Notes under the pieces: model-generated
The model's input: only the letters and a program-made list of their open reading frames with translations
Told to the model about the DNA's origin: nothing
The model's database searches: none
Translations under genes and position numbers: made by a program
From: Paracoccus sp. IB05
GTDB lineage: Bacteria > Pseudomonadota > Alphaproteobacteria > Rhodobacterales > Rhodobacteraceae
DNA: 64,000 nucleotides
Assembly (NCBI RefSeq): GCF_016405985.1
Contig: NZ_JAEFCF010000031.1
Span: 1-64,000, forward strand
Direction: 5' to 3'
Shown: piece by piece, positions 41,192 through 50,208 of the stretch
Numbering within the stretch: the stretch's first letter is position 1
How the letters are laid out: every line of letters begins with the position of its first letter

Positions 41192-42814
41192 TCAGCGCAG
41201 AGAAGGATCGCGCCAGACCTCCTGTCCCCGAAACAGGGTCAGAAGGACGCGGGTGGCAGAAATCTGCGCGGGGGCGCAGCTGAAAATATCCTGATCCGTC
41301 ACGATCAGATCGGCAGAAAAACCGGGAGAGAGCCGGCCGCTATAGCCGTCACGCCAGGAGGCGCGGGCGGCGTTAATCGTATAGCCCGCCACAGATTCGG
41401 TCAGGCTCAGCGCCTGATCGGGCAGGAAGGGCGGGCCGGAATGATCCTGGGCGCGCGCCTGGCGGGTAATGGCGGTTTCGATGATCTCGAACGGGTTCAG
41501 GGTCGAGACCGGCCAGTCCGACGACATCGCGAAACCGGTTCCCAGCTTCACCATATCGCGAAACGCATAGGTCTGCGGCAGGCGCGCGGGCCCGATCATG
41601 TCGAACGCGATATCGGGGATCTTTGCGTCGAATCGCGCCCAGAGCGGCTGAATATTCGCCATTGCGAGCCGCGCGAGGCGGGGGAAATCGGCGGGGGCGA
41701 CCAGTTGCAGATGGGTGATCTGGTGGCAGGCGGGCCAGGGGCCGTTGGCGGCCAGCGCCGCTTCCAGCCCGTCCAGCGCGCGGGCGCAGGCGGCATCGCC
41801 GATCACATGGACATGGATCTGAAAGCGCGCGGCATCCAGCGCGGTCATCAGCGCCAGGGTCTGATCATGGCGGAACATGCAGGGCGCAGTGCCGCCCGCT
41901 CCGTCGGCATAGGGGGCGAGGCAGGCGGCGGTTCGGTTCTCGAACACGCCATCCATGAAAAACTTCGCGGCATTGATATGGAAATCCGGGCCCGGATGGG
42001 CGGTGCGCAGCGCGCTCAGCCGGGCCAGTGCGGTTTCCGGAGTATCGGCCTCGGAGACATGCGCCGCCCCGGCGACGCGCAGGGTGAGGAGGTTTTCGCG
42101 CGCGGCACGGGCATAGATCCGTGCCTCGATCGCGGTGATTTTGGCGTCGATCACGCCGGTGATGCCATGGCGATTGGCATGGGCCTGGCCTGCCATCAGC
42201 CCGGCCAACAGCTGGTCATCGGTGAAACCGGGCAGGCGTGCGAGCGCCCAGGGGATCGCTTCTTCATGCAGCATGCCGGTGGCCTGGCCGGTCGCATCCC
42301 GCAGGATATGGCCATTGGGCGGATCGTTTGTGTCATCGGTGATCCCGGCCATCACCAGCGCGGCAGAGTTGAGACAGGCGGAATGGAAGCTCGAATCGTA
42401 GATCAGCGCCGGGCGGGAACCGGTCAGCGGATCAAGCCAGGTAGTGGTCAGGTTGTGATCGCCGAAAAGCCCGGGCTGCCAGCCGGCACCGACCAACAAG
42501 GGCAGGTCGGGATGAGCTGCGGCATGGCTGCGGATCAGTTGCGCCAGCGTGTCGGGGTCTTCGGCCTCGTAAAGCTGCGCGGCGGTGGCGAGATCGGTGC
42601 CGCCGGAGAGAAGATGGGTATGGGCATCCTGAAACCCGGGCAGGACGAGGCGCCCGCCAAGATCGGTGATCCGTGCTCCGGACTGGGCGAGGGCGGCGAT
42701 GTCATCGCCGCCGACGGCTGCGATAATGCCATCGCGGATCAGGATCGCGCGGGCCTGCGGCAAGGCAGGGTCCATCGTATGGATGCGGCCATTGATCAGC
42801 AGGTGGTCACTCAT
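41192..42814 (-). CDS. Amidohydrolase, YtcJ-like (amidohydrolase 3 family)
   Basis: Metal-dependent hydrolase of 540 residues. The N-terminal small domain starts LLINGRIHTMD. The barrel shows GFQDAHTHLLSGG (metal-binding HxH), ITGVIDAKI, IHVHVIGDAACARALDGL and AMSSDWPVSTLNPFE with the final Asp. The family contains YtcJ-like enzymes that cleave amide or C-N bonds in cytoplasmic substrates; the natural substrate is unknown. It is the last gene of the amine/osmolyte locus, overlapping the cupin gene by 8 bases. ATG 42814 is preferred over an earlier in-frame ATG inside the cupin gene. Confidence 0.9.
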   Translation of the reverse strand: MSDHLLINGRIHTMDPALPQARAILIRDGIIAAVGGDDIAALAQSGARITDLGGRLVLPGFQDAHTHLLSGGTDLATAAQLYEAEDPDTLAQLIRSHAAAHPDLPLLVGAGWQPGLFGDHNLTTTWLDPLTGSRPALIYDSSFHSACLNSAALVMAGITDDTNDPPNGHILRDATGQATGMLHEEAIPWALARLPGFTDDQLLAGLMAGQAHANRHGITGVIDAKITAIEARIYARAARENLLTLRVAGAAHVSEADTPETALARLSALRTAHPGPDFHINAAKFFMDGVFENRTAACLAPYADGAGGTAPCMFRHDQTLALMTALDAARFQIHVHVIGDAACARALDGLEAALAANGPWPACHQITHLQLVAPADFPRLARLAMANIQPLWARFDAKIPDIAFDMIGPARLPQTYAFRDMVKLGTGFAMSSDWPVSTLNPFEIIETAITRQARAQDHSGPPFLPDQALSLTESVAGYTINAARASWRDGYSGRLSPGFSADLIVTDQDIFSCAPAQISATRVLLTLFRGQEVWRDPSLR

Positions 42815-43667
42815 AAAGGCTCCAGTCGCTGGCCGGCAGCACATGGGCGGGCTGGTCGACATCGCGGGTCCAGGCGAAGAGGCTGAGGAAGGGCAGGGCT
42901 CCGGTCAGGGTCGCATGCGGTTTGAGCGCCGGGTTCCAGACCGGCTGCAGCGCGGGGAGCGTGCGAAAGGGCCCATCCGGGGCAAAGCGCCAGCGATGCG
43001 GGCCGGTGAGCGGCAGGTAAAGCTCGGGCGCGGGATGGGCATGATCGCGGTAGAGAATGCCGGGCGCGACGAGGAAGAGGCCAAGGTCGAAATCGCTGGC
43101 CCTCCAGGGCGCGGTCGCGCCGATCAGCGAGCAAAAGGCATGCGAGCGCGTAAAATGAGGCCCGATCTGCGCGGGCGGATAGGCGTCATAGGTGATCCAG
43201 GTCAGATCCCCGGTCGCGGCGGCGATGGCGGCGGCCAGTGTCGGGTCGATGGTTTTCGCGGCCTCCAATGCGGTTTCCATATGGGTTTCGACCACCAGGT
43301 TTGCGCGCCCGGGGCGTGGGTCTGGCTTTTGCAGCAGGGCGGCGGCGAGGAGCGTGCGGGTCTCGGCAATCCCCGGGCCGGAGAGGGCGGCAAGGCAGCG
43401 GTCGGTCTCGGCCAGGAGATGCGCGAGGCGGGCGGCGGCATCGGGCGCGGGCGGGACGGGTGGCGTGAGCCCGCGATCCGCCATGACGCGGAACGGCTCG
43501 ACGGCATCGGCGGTGGCCGCCTCGCGGTAAGCCTCAAGCTGGGCGGTGCTCAGCGCGCCTGATGCGTGGAGCGCCATTGCCGCGCCGTAGCGGCGGCGCC
43601 CGGAGCCGGGCGGGCCGGCGGGTTCGCTCAGCGCAAGCCAGAGCACGCTGGTTGCCATGTCCGTCAT
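42807..43667 (-). CDS. DMSP-lyase-like cupin protein
   Basis: Protein of 286 residues. The C-terminal half is a cupin of the dimethylsulfoniopropionate-lyase family: LYRDHAHPAPELYLPLTG gives metal ligands H209, H211 and E215, and H251 (KPHATLT) completes the set, with Y206 and W245 nearby. The N-terminal half (1-150) is helical. Characterised relatives (DddL/DddQ group) cleave DMSP to acrylate and dimethyl sulfide. Here it sits between a putrescine-type importer and an amidohydrolase, overlapping potI-like and amidohydrolase genes, so its substrate may instead be an amine analogue. The metal set is complete, so it is probably an active enzyme. Confidence 0.75.
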   Translation of the reverse strand: MTDMATSVLWLALSEPAGPPGSGRRRYGAAMALHASGALSTAQLEAYREAATADAVEPFRVMADRGLTPPVPPAPDAAARLAHLLAETDRCLAALSGPGIAETRTLLAAALLQKPDPRPGRANLVVETHMETALEAAKTIDPTLAAAIAAATGDLTWITYDAYPPAQIGPHFTRSHAFCSLIGATAPWRASDFDLGLFLVAPGILYRDHAHPAPELYLPLTGPHRWRFAPDGPFRTLPALQPVWNPALKPHATLTGALPFLSLFAWTRDVDQPAHVLPASDWSLYE

Positions 43668-44503
43668 CCGTTGGCCCTGTATGCGAGCCGCTCTTCGGCG
43701 AGCCGGCGCCTTTCGGCCCGGCTCATCAGCCAGCCGGCAATGGCGACACAGATCCCCACAATCACGACGATCAGCGTGGCGAGCGCGTTGATATCGGGCG
43801 TGACGCCCAGCTTGACCTTGGACCAGATCAGCAAAGGCAGCGTGGTCGATCCCGGCCCCATCACGAAGGTGGTGATCACCACATCATCAAGCGAGATTGT
43901 GAAGGCCAGCAGCCAGCCCGACAGCAGCGCGGGCGAGATCACCGGCAGGGTCACGTCCTTCAACACCTGCCAGGGGCGCGAGCCGAGATCCATCGCGGCC
44001 TCTTCGATCGAGCGGTCCATCTGGATCATCCGCGAATGGACCACGGTGGTGACGAACACCATAGAGAAGGTGATATGCGCCAGCGTGATCGTGGTGAAAC
44101 CGCGCTGCCCGGGCCAGCCGATCCAGTTCGCGAGCAGCGTGAAGAAGATCAGCAGCGAGATGCCGGTGATCACTTCGGGCATGATCAGGGGGGCTGTGAC
44201 CATGCCGGAAAACGCGGTGCGGCCCCGGAATTTGCGAAACCGCGCCAGCGTGATCCCGGCCATGGCGCCAAGCACCGTCGCAACCGAAGCCGAGATCAGC
44301 GCGATCTGCAACGAGAGCCAGAGCGCGGCGCCGACCTGGCGGTTGGAGAAAAGCGAGACATACCATTTGGTCGAGAACCCGCCCCAGACGGTGACAAGCC
44401 GGCTTTCGTTGAAGGAATAGATGATCATCGAGAGGATCGGGATGTAGAAAAAGGCGAACCCAAAGCACATCACGGTAATCAGAAAGACGGGGCGGCGGGT
44501 CAT
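43664..44503 (-). CDS. ABC transporter permease, PotI/PotC type
   Basis: Inner-membrane permease of 279 residues with about six helices. The EAA motif region reads EEAAMDLGSRPWQVLKDVTLPVI, which docks the ATPase. It is the second permease of the importer encoded downstream of the binding protein and ATPase genes, and overlaps the first permease gene and the cupin gene by 4 bases each. The layout binding protein-ATPase-permease-permease matches putrescine potFGHI. Confidence 0.94.
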   Translation of the reverse strand: MTRRPVFLITVMCFGFAFFYIPILSMIIYSFNESRLVTVWGGFSTKWYVSLFSNRQVGAALWLSLQIALISASVATVLGAMAGITLARFRKFRGRTAFSGMVTAPLIMPEVITGISLLIFFTLLANWIGWPGQRGFTTITLAHITFSMVFVTTVVHSRMIQMDRSIEEAAMDLGSRPWQVLKDVTLPVISPALLSGWLLAFTISLDDVVITTFVMGPGSTTLPLLIWSKVKLGVTPDINALATLIVVIVGICVAIAGWLMSRAERRRLAEERLAYRANG

Positions 44504-45420
44504 GGGCGCTCCTCCGCCCGGCCCTCGGCTTTCTGCTGATAGCGCGAATAGAGCATGGTCGGCCCGACCATCAGGATCAACAGCGCCACGGCGACGGTCG
44601 AGGCCATGGGCCAGTCCCTGACCTGCGCGAATTCATCCGAGATGATGCGGCCGATCATCGGCGAAGAGGGATTGCCGACGAGGGCGGGGATCACCAGCTC
44701 GCCTGCCGCCGGGATGAAGACGAGCATGGCGCCCGCGATGATGCCCGGTATCGATTGCGGCAGGGTCACATCGCGGAAGACCTGGAAGGGACGCGATCCG
44801 AGATCCATCGCGGCCTCGTCCAGCACCGGATCGAGCCGTTCGAGATTGGCGTAAAGCGGCAGAATCATGAAGGGCAGGTAGCAATAGACCATGACGAGAA
44901 CCACCGCGAAATTGCTGTTCATCATCGGGATCGAGGTCAGCGCGTAAGATTGCGGGGTGAGGAGATTCCAGATGTCTGTGAGCAGCCCGTTGAACCAGGA
45001 ATTCCGCCCCATCATCCCCATCCAAGCGTAGACGCGCAGCAGGAACGAGGTCCAGAAGGGCAGGATCACCAGCATCAGAAGAATATTGCGCCAGGATTTC
45101 GAAACCCGGGTGAGGCCGAGCGCCATCGGATAGCCGATGATCAGGCAGATCACCGTGGCGACGGCGGCATTCATCAGCGAGGTGATAAAGGCGCGGATAT
45201 AGAGGGTCTCGGTGAAAAGCCGCGCATAGCCTTCGAAATTGAGGATCGGGTTCGCGCCACCATAGCCAAAGGGCGGCGCGGTGGGGGTGCGGGTGGCGAG
45301 GCTCATCGCCACGACGATCAGGAAGGGGATCAGGAAGAAGACGATCAGCCAGAGATAGGGGATGCCGATGATCAGATCGCGCCAGCCGCGGCGATGGAAC
45401 CAGGAGGCGAGGGATTTCAT
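44500..45420 (-). CDS. ABC transporter permease, PotH/PotB type
   Basis: Inner-membrane permease of 306 residues with an N-terminal helix (LIIGIPYLWLIVFFLIPFLIV) and about five more. The EAA loop reads DEAAMDLGSRPFQVFRDVTLPQSI. The helix pairs with the second permease. A 102-base gap holding a dispersed repeat separates it from the ATPase gene. The ribosome site GAGG lies 5 bases upstream of ATG 45420. Confidence 0.94.
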   Translation of the reverse strand: MKSLASWFHRRGWRDLIIGIPYLWLIVFFLIPFLIVVAMSLATRTPTAPPFGYGGANPILNFEGYARLFTETLYIRAFITSLMNAAVATVICLIIGYPMALGLTRVSKSWRNILLMLVILPFWTSFLLRVYAWMGMMGRNSWFNGLLTDIWNLLTPQSYALTSIPMMNSNFAVVLVMVYCYLPFMILPLYANLERLDPVLDEAAMDLGSRPFQVFRDVTLPQSIPGIIAGAMLVFIPAAGELVIPALVGNPSSPMIGRIISDEFAQVRDWPMASTVAVALLILMVGPTMLYSRYQQKAEGRAEERP

Positions 45421-45437
45421 GGCTGGCCTCGTGCTTT

Positions 45438-45502
45438 GCGGCGCGCGGCGGGGGGCTGCCTGCCCCCCGCACCCCCCGGGAGTATTTGTGTCAGGAGGAA
45501 GG
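45438..45502 (+). repeat. Dispersed intergenic repeat, copy 6, inside the transporter operon
   Basis: A GGGGGGC/GCCCCCC hairpin is followed by GCACCCCCCGGGAGTATTTG and then TGTCAGGAGGAAGG. This is the same layout as copies 1 and 3. Unlike the others, it interrupts an operon, between the ATPase and first permease genes. Confidence 0.7.
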
Positions 45503-45522
45503 GGGCGGCTTTTCGCATGGCA

Positions 45523-46638
45523 TCAATCCGTCAGGAGGATGGCTGAGGCGGGCTCGAAGGAGAGCCAGACGCGGTCGTCCCAGTCGGCGGGGCGGCCGGA
45601 TTCAGAGGCGCGCCGCGCATTGACCGTATGGACCGAGATCAGATCGCCCCCCGGCAGGATCACACGGTAGAGGCTGTCCTTGCCGAAATAGGCGAGGTCT
45701 TTCACCTGACCTTCAACCACATTGACGGCATCGGGGCAGGTTTTCGAGATGGAGACTTTCTCGGGGCGCAGGGCTACGGTGACGGTCTGGCCCTCGGTCA
45801 GGCCAGGGAGGGATCGGGCCGCAAAGGTGCCGCCCATGGCGGGGATGTCGATCTCGGTCAGATCGCCGGTCAGGCGGATGACGCGGGCCGGATAGGTCGA
45901 GATCGCGCCGATAAAGCCGGCAACAAAGCGGGAATTGGGATATTCATAGATCTGGTTCGCCGGGCCGACCTGTTTGACCTCGCCCTTGTCCATCACCGCG
46001 ATACGGTCGGCGAGGGTCATCGCCTCTTCCTGGTCATGGGTGACCACGACAAAAGTGACGCCGGTATTCTGCTGGATCGACATCAGTTCGAACTGGGTAT
46101 GTTCGCGCAGTTTCTTGTCGAGCGCCGCGAGCGGCTCGTCGAGCAAAAGCACCTTGGGCTGCCGCGCCAGCGCGCGGGCCAGGGCCACGCGCTGGCGTTG
46201 CCCGCCGGAAATCTGATGCGGTTTCCTTTTGGCAAAAGGCGTCAGCTGTACCAGCGCCAGCATCTCTTCGACCCGGGCGGCGCGCCGGGCGGCGGTCATC
46301 TTTTCGTGCTTCAGCCCATAGGCGATGTTCTTTTCGACGCTCATATGCGGAAAGATCGCGTAGCTCTGGAACATCATATGGACCGGGCGATCCCAGGGCG
46401 GCGTATCGGCCATATCCTGGCCGTCGATAAAAATCCGTCCCGATGTCGGGGTCTCGAAGCCCGCCAGCATCCGCAAAAGCGTGGTCTTGCCGCAGCCGGA
46501 GCCGCCGAGCAGGGCGAAGATCTCGCCCTTGCCAATGGTCAGACTGACGTCACGCACCGCCTCGAACTGGCCAAAGCGTTTGGAGACGCCCTCGATACGG
46601 ATGAAAGGGGCATTTTCCGGCAGGACAGGCTCTGACAT
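45523..46638 (-). CDS. ABC transporter ATPase, PotG/PotA type
   Basis: ATPase subunit of 371 residues. Walker A LLGGSGCGKTT (about 40-50), signature ISGGQRQR, Walker B VLLLDEP and the switch TVVTH-type motif (FVVVTHDQEEAM) are intact. A C-terminal TOBE domain (about 240-371) follows. It resembles PotG, energising putrescine-type uptake. It starts 13 bases after the binding-protein gene, with GAGGC upstream. Confidence 0.95.
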   Translation of the reverse strand: MSEPVLPENAPFIRIEGVSKRFGQFEAVRDVSLTIGKGEIFALLGGSGCGKTTLLRMLAGFETPTSGRIFIDGQDMADTPPWDRPVHMMFQSYAIFPHMSVEKNIAYGLKHEKMTAARRAARVEEMLALVQLTPFAKRKPHQISGGQRQRVALARALARQPKVLLLDEPLAALDKKLREHTQFELMSIQQNTGVTFVVVTHDQEEAMTLADRIAVMDKGEVKQVGPANQIYEYPNSRFVAGFIGAISTYPARVIRLTGDLTEIDIPAMGGTFAARSLPGLTEGQTVTVALRPEKVSISKTCPDAVNVVEGQVKDLAYFGKDSLYRVILPGGDLISVHTVNARRASESGRPADWDDRVWLSFEPASAILLTD

Positions 46639-46651
46639 GACGGGCCTCGCC

Positions 46652-47770
46652 TCAGCTGCCGCTCTTGATCATCTGCCAGGCGCGGTTCAGGTCGCGCTCC
46701 TGGTCTTCGGTCATCGGGCGTGTGGTGAAGAGGCGCGAGAGGGTCTCGTCATCGGGATAGATCGCCGGGTCGCTGGCGATTGCCGGATCGACCAGCGGCG
46801 TCGCCGCCTTATTGGCATTGGCATAGCCGGTGAAATTGGTGCAGGCCGCCGCCACTTCGGGCCGCAACAGATAATCGAGCAATATATAGGCATTTTCCAC
46901 ATTCGGCGCATCGGCCGGAATGCCCCAGAGATCGAACCAGGCCGGGGCGCCGGTTTTGGGGACGAAATAGGCCAGCTCCATCTCGATCCCGGCCTCGGCG
47001 GCGCGGGTCTTGGCGACGCCGTAATCGCCGGACCAGGAATTGATCACGCAAAGCTCGCCATTGGGGATCGCGTTGAGGTAATTCGCATTGTCAAAGGTGG
47101 TGATATATTGCCGGATCGGCGCAAACGCCTCGGCCATTTTCGCATATTCGGCGGCGCCGGCGGTATTGGGGTCAATGCCCAGATATTTCAGCATCATATA
47201 GCCGGCATCGGTCGGGCTATCGAGAACCGAGATGCCGCAATCGGCCAGTTTCGACGCATTCTCGGGCTTGAACAGAACATCAAGGCTGTTCAGATCAGCA
47301 TCAGGAAGCCGTGCGCGTACCATCTGCATATTGTAGGCCATACCGACCGATCCCCACATATAGGGGACACCATGGGCCTGCCCCGGGTCGTAATCTTCGA
47401 TGATCCTCAGGATATCGGGGTCGAGATTGCTCCAGCCCGGCAATTTGGAACGGTCGAGTTTCTGATAGACACCAGCGGCTACCATACGCGGATAGGACAT
47501 GCCCGATTGCAAAACGAGGTCATATCCGGTGCCGCTGACCAGCATTTTGGCATCGACCTCTTCGGCGCTGGCATAAAGATCATAGGTGACCGAGATTCCG
47601 GTTTCGGCCTCGAAATCGGCAATTGTGGTCTCACCGATATAATCCGACCAGTTATAGACATTGACCGAGCCGGCGCTCGCGCGGGCCGGGCGGATGAAGG
47701 GCGCAGACAGCGGTCCGGCAAGAACGGCACCGGAAAGGGCGGTAAGTGCGTGGCGACGGGTCAGCTTCAT
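46652..47770 (-). CDS. Periplasmic substrate-binding protein, PotF/PotD type
   Basis: Binding protein of 372 residues with a twin-arginine-like signal (LTRRHALTALSGAVLAGPLSA). The mature part begins VNVYNWSDYIGETTIADFE and resembles E. coli PotF (putrescine), including LPGWSNLDPDIL and VPYMWGSVGMAYN. It captures a cationic amine-like ligand in the periplasm for the ABC importer. Specificity cannot be read from sequence alone. It follows the second Rieske gene by 42 bases, and GGGAG precedes ATG 47770. Confidence 0.92.
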   Translation of the reverse strand: MKLTRRHALTALSGAVLAGPLSAPFIRPARASAGSVNVYNWSDYIGETTIADFEAETGISVTYDLYASAEEVDAKMLVSGTGYDLVLQSGMSYPRMVAAGVYQKLDRSKLPGWSNLDPDILRIIEDYDPGQAHGVPYMWGSVGMAYNMQMVRARLPDADLNSLDVLFKPENASKLADCGISVLDSPTDAGYMMLKYLGIDPNTAGAAEYAKMAEAFAPIRQYITTFDNANYLNAIPNGELCVINSWSGDYGVAKTRAAEAGIEMELAYFVPKTGAPAWFDLWGIPADAPNVENAYILLDYLLRPEVAAACTNFTGYANANKAATPLVDPAIASDPAIYPDDETLSRLFTTRPMTEDQERDLNRAWQMIKSGS

Positions 47771-47812
47771 CTTAGTCTCCCTGGCGTTTTATTGTCTGAT
47801 TTTTAAGAAAGC

Positions 47813-49042
47813 CTAAGCCCGCCCTGCCTTTGCACAAAGCAAATCCTTGTTGAGGGCGCGCATTTCACCCTCTGCGGGTGCGGCGCTGCGGGACATCACC
47901 GGAAGCAGGCGGCGCAGCTGATCATGATGGCGGCGCAACCCGTATTCGAGGTCCGAGAGGTGGAAGCCTTCGAAATTTTCAGACCGCATTGATTCGTTTG
48001 ACCAGATCGACAGCTGCTGATCTTCGGCAGAGGTGTCGCGGTCGATCCGCTGCGCGAGATAGCGGGCGGCGCGGGTCTGGCGGTCTTCATCGGCCAGGCG
48101 ATACTGGCGGCCGGTCAGGAGTGTTCTGCCCGGTGACTGCGGCAGGTCATGGTAGAATTGTGCGCTTTCAGGCGTGAAGGCGATCACCGTATTGGGAAAG
48201 AGGCCGTAATAGGCCCAGTTCCGTTGCAGATGCGGCGGCAGATCTGCACGTTGCGGCGAATGCCTGACATAGTTCTTCACCGACCAGCTCCGGCCCGGGC
48301 GGTCGCCGTAAAAGCCGTAACTGACATGCAGGCCGCCGGGCAGGTAAAGGTCGCGGTAATCGCGGCCGTAAAGATCCTGCAAAGACGGATGGGCGAGGGC
48401 GACGTGATAGCCCTCATTGTCCACATCGCGCACCGATTTCCAGTTCACCGCAAGCTCCGCCGACCAGCCCGAGACATCGAGCGGCATCAGCCTCTCGGCC
48501 CCCCAGGCGGTGAAATCGGGCGCATAGGGGGCAAGGAGGTCACGCACCGAAGGCTGAGGTCCGGGGCGAAAGCGCAGGAAGAGGAAGCCTGCGAAAATCT
48601 CCAGCTCCAGCGGTTTCAGCCCGAAGGCGGATTTGTCCAGGCCATCGCCGAAGGTTTCGGGGCGCGAGACGCCGCGAAGCGTGCCGTCAAGGTTATAGAC
48701 CCAGCCATGGAAGGGGCAGACCAGCGCGCCCCGGCATTTGCCCTGCGCACCATCCACCACCCGCGCGCCGCGATGGCGGCAGAGGTTCATGAAGGCACGG
48801 ACCTCGCCATCCTGCCCGCGGATGATCACCGCGCGCTCGCCCAGAAGGTCAAAGGACAGCCAGTCGCCCGGTGCCGGGATGTCGGAGATATGGCCCGCAA
48901 CCTGCCAGTGGGTCAGAAAAATCGCTTCACGTTCCAGATCGAACAGGGTCTGGGAATGATAGGTCCAGGCCGGCAGCCCGCGCCGGTCCCAGCCTGTCGG
49001 GATCGGGTCAGAACGCAGCGGAGTATCGGGAAATATGGTCAT
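47813..49042 (-). CDS. Rieske non-heme iron oxygenase, second alpha subunit
   Basis: Ring-hydroxylating-type oxygenase alpha subunit of 409 residues. The Rieske cluster ligands are C88, H90, C109 and H112 (CRHRG, CPFHGW). The catalytic iron is bound by H213 and H218 (EGYHVALAHPSL) and probably an Asp near 360 (DTSAEDQQL). The residue 3 before H213 is Glu (E210) where most ring-hydroxylating enzymes have Asp; the carnitine/betaine demethylase group also has Glu. The start at 49042 has GGGAGGAA 6 bases upstream and overlaps the upstream Rieske gene by 4 bases. Confidence 0.9.
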   Translation of the reverse strand: MTIFPDTPLRSDPIPTGWDRRGLPAWTYHSQTLFDLEREAIFLTHWQVAGHISDIPAPGDWLSFDLLGERAVIIRGQDGEVRAFMNLCRHRGARVVDGAQGKCRGALVCPFHGWVYNLDGTLRGVSRPETFGDGLDKSAFGLKPLELEIFAGFLFLRFRPGPQPSVRDLLAPYAPDFTAWGAERLMPLDVSGWSAELAVNWKSVRDVDNEGYHVALAHPSLQDLYGRDYRDLYLPGGLHVSYGFYGDRPGRSWSVKNYVRHSPQRADLPPHLQRNWAYYGLFPNTVIAFTPESAQFYHDLPQSPGRTLLTGRQYRLADEDRQTRAARYLAQRIDRDTSAEDQQLSIWSNESMRSENFEGFHLSDLEYGLRRHHDQLRRLLPVMSRSAAPAEGEMRALNKDLLCAKAGRA

Positions 49043-50208
49043 GCTGTTCCTCCCTCTGATCCGGCCGCCATCCCGGCCAGTATCCATTGGTGGAAACGGT
49101 GGATCTCATATTCTTCGGGCATCAGCGTGCCGCGCGTGAACGATGGCGAGGCAATGCCGCGCTGGTTCATCTCGGACGCGGCGCCGTCCTGCTCCATCAC
49201 CAGTTTCGCGAAAGCCGCGATGGCAACGGCGTCAAAACCGGGCTGTGCCAGTGTTTCGGGCGGGAAATACCACTCCGCCACCAGCCTTGTGCGGTTGGGC
49301 GAGACCGGCTCCAGCCGCACGGCGCGGACATAATCGACATGCGCGACGATATAGGTCGAGGGCCAGAGTGTGACGAAGGTATAGCCGCGCGCGCGTTCCT
49401 CAGGTGTCAGCCCGGGAAAGACCGGCCCACAGGGCGCGCCCGAAGGTGTCCAGCTTTCGGCCCCTGCTTTGAGGTTCGGGCTGACGGGTCGATCCGGCGT
49501 CCAGTCCCGCGCCTCGTTGGCGCCCATGATGCCCTGGCGGTAGACCGGCACCATGTCGCACAGCTCGGGATGGATGCCGGGGCAGTGGAGGCATTCGGAA
49601 TAATTCTCCCAGAACGCTTTCCAGTTGCAGTCGAGGTCCGAGACCCAGCGATGCCCGGTGACAAGCCCCGCCATTGGCCAGTTGTCATAGGTTTCCAGCG
49701 GCATATCGGCAGTCAGCGGGCCGGGATCACACGCAAGGTTCAGAAAGATGAACCCGTTCCAGATGCGCGAGGCGACCGGCTTCAGCGCGTGGTCGTCCTT
49801 GCGGAAATCAGCGGTTGGCACGGCATGGGCGGTCGAGACCAGCCGCCCGTCTTTGGCGGCAAAAGCCCAGGCGTGATAGGGGCAGGTGATCAGCTTGCCG
49901 AAGGACCGCTCTTCTCCCTCGGGACACAGTTCAGACCCGCGATGGCGGCAGCTGTTGTGAAAGGCCGAGACGCTGCCGTCAGTCGCCCGCACCAGCAGAA
50001 CCGGGGCCTCTCCCACCCTGGTTCCGCGCAGGGTGCCGGCGGGCAGATCGGCCAGCCGCCCGACCATCACCCATTCGCGCGCGAAAATCGTCTCCATTTC
50101 CCGGGCGAACCAGTCGGGGGCGATCCAGGCCGCACGGGGAAGCGTTTCGGGGCAATGGCTGAGGCGGGGGCTGTCGGGATGGGGGCTTTGGGCGATGTCA
50201 TGCGGCAT
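49039..50208 (-). CDS. Rieske non-heme iron oxygenase, CntA/GbcA-like alpha subunit
   Basis: Oxygenase alpha subunit of 389 residues. Rieske ligands are C87, H89, C109 and H112 (CRHRG, CPYHAW). The catalytic iron ligands are H208, H213 and D341, with E205 in the bridging position (ENYSECLHCPGIH). This matches the carnitine and glycine-betaine oxygenase group, which oxidises trimethylammonium compounds. The start shares one base with the GcvT-like stop (TGATG), with GGGGAGG upstream. No reductase partner gene lies nearby. Confidence 0.91.
   Translation of the reverse strand: MPHDIAQSPHPDSPRLSHCPETLPRAAWIAPDWFAREMETIFAREWVMVGRLADLPAGTLRGTRVGEAPVLLVRATDGSVSAFHNSCRHRGSELCPEGEERSFGKLITCPYHAWAFAAKDGRLVSTAHAVPTADFRKDDHALKPVASRIWNGFIFLNLACDPGPLTADMPLETYDNWPMAGLVTGHRWVSDLDCNWKAFWENYSECLHCPGIHPELCDMVPVYRQGIMGANEARDWTPDRPVSPNLKAGAESWTPSGAPCGPVFPGLTPEERARGYTFVTLWPSTYIVAHVDYVRAVRLEPVSPNRTRLVAEWYFPPETLAQPGFDAVAIAAFAKLVMEQDGAASEMNQRGIASPSFTRGTLMPEEYEIHRFHQWILAGMAAGSEGGTA

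Noticed and set aside
41144-42886. A 580-residue open frame on the plus strand
   Set aside because: It is antisense to the amidohydrolase gene, shows no family motif and has the biased composition of a shadow frame.
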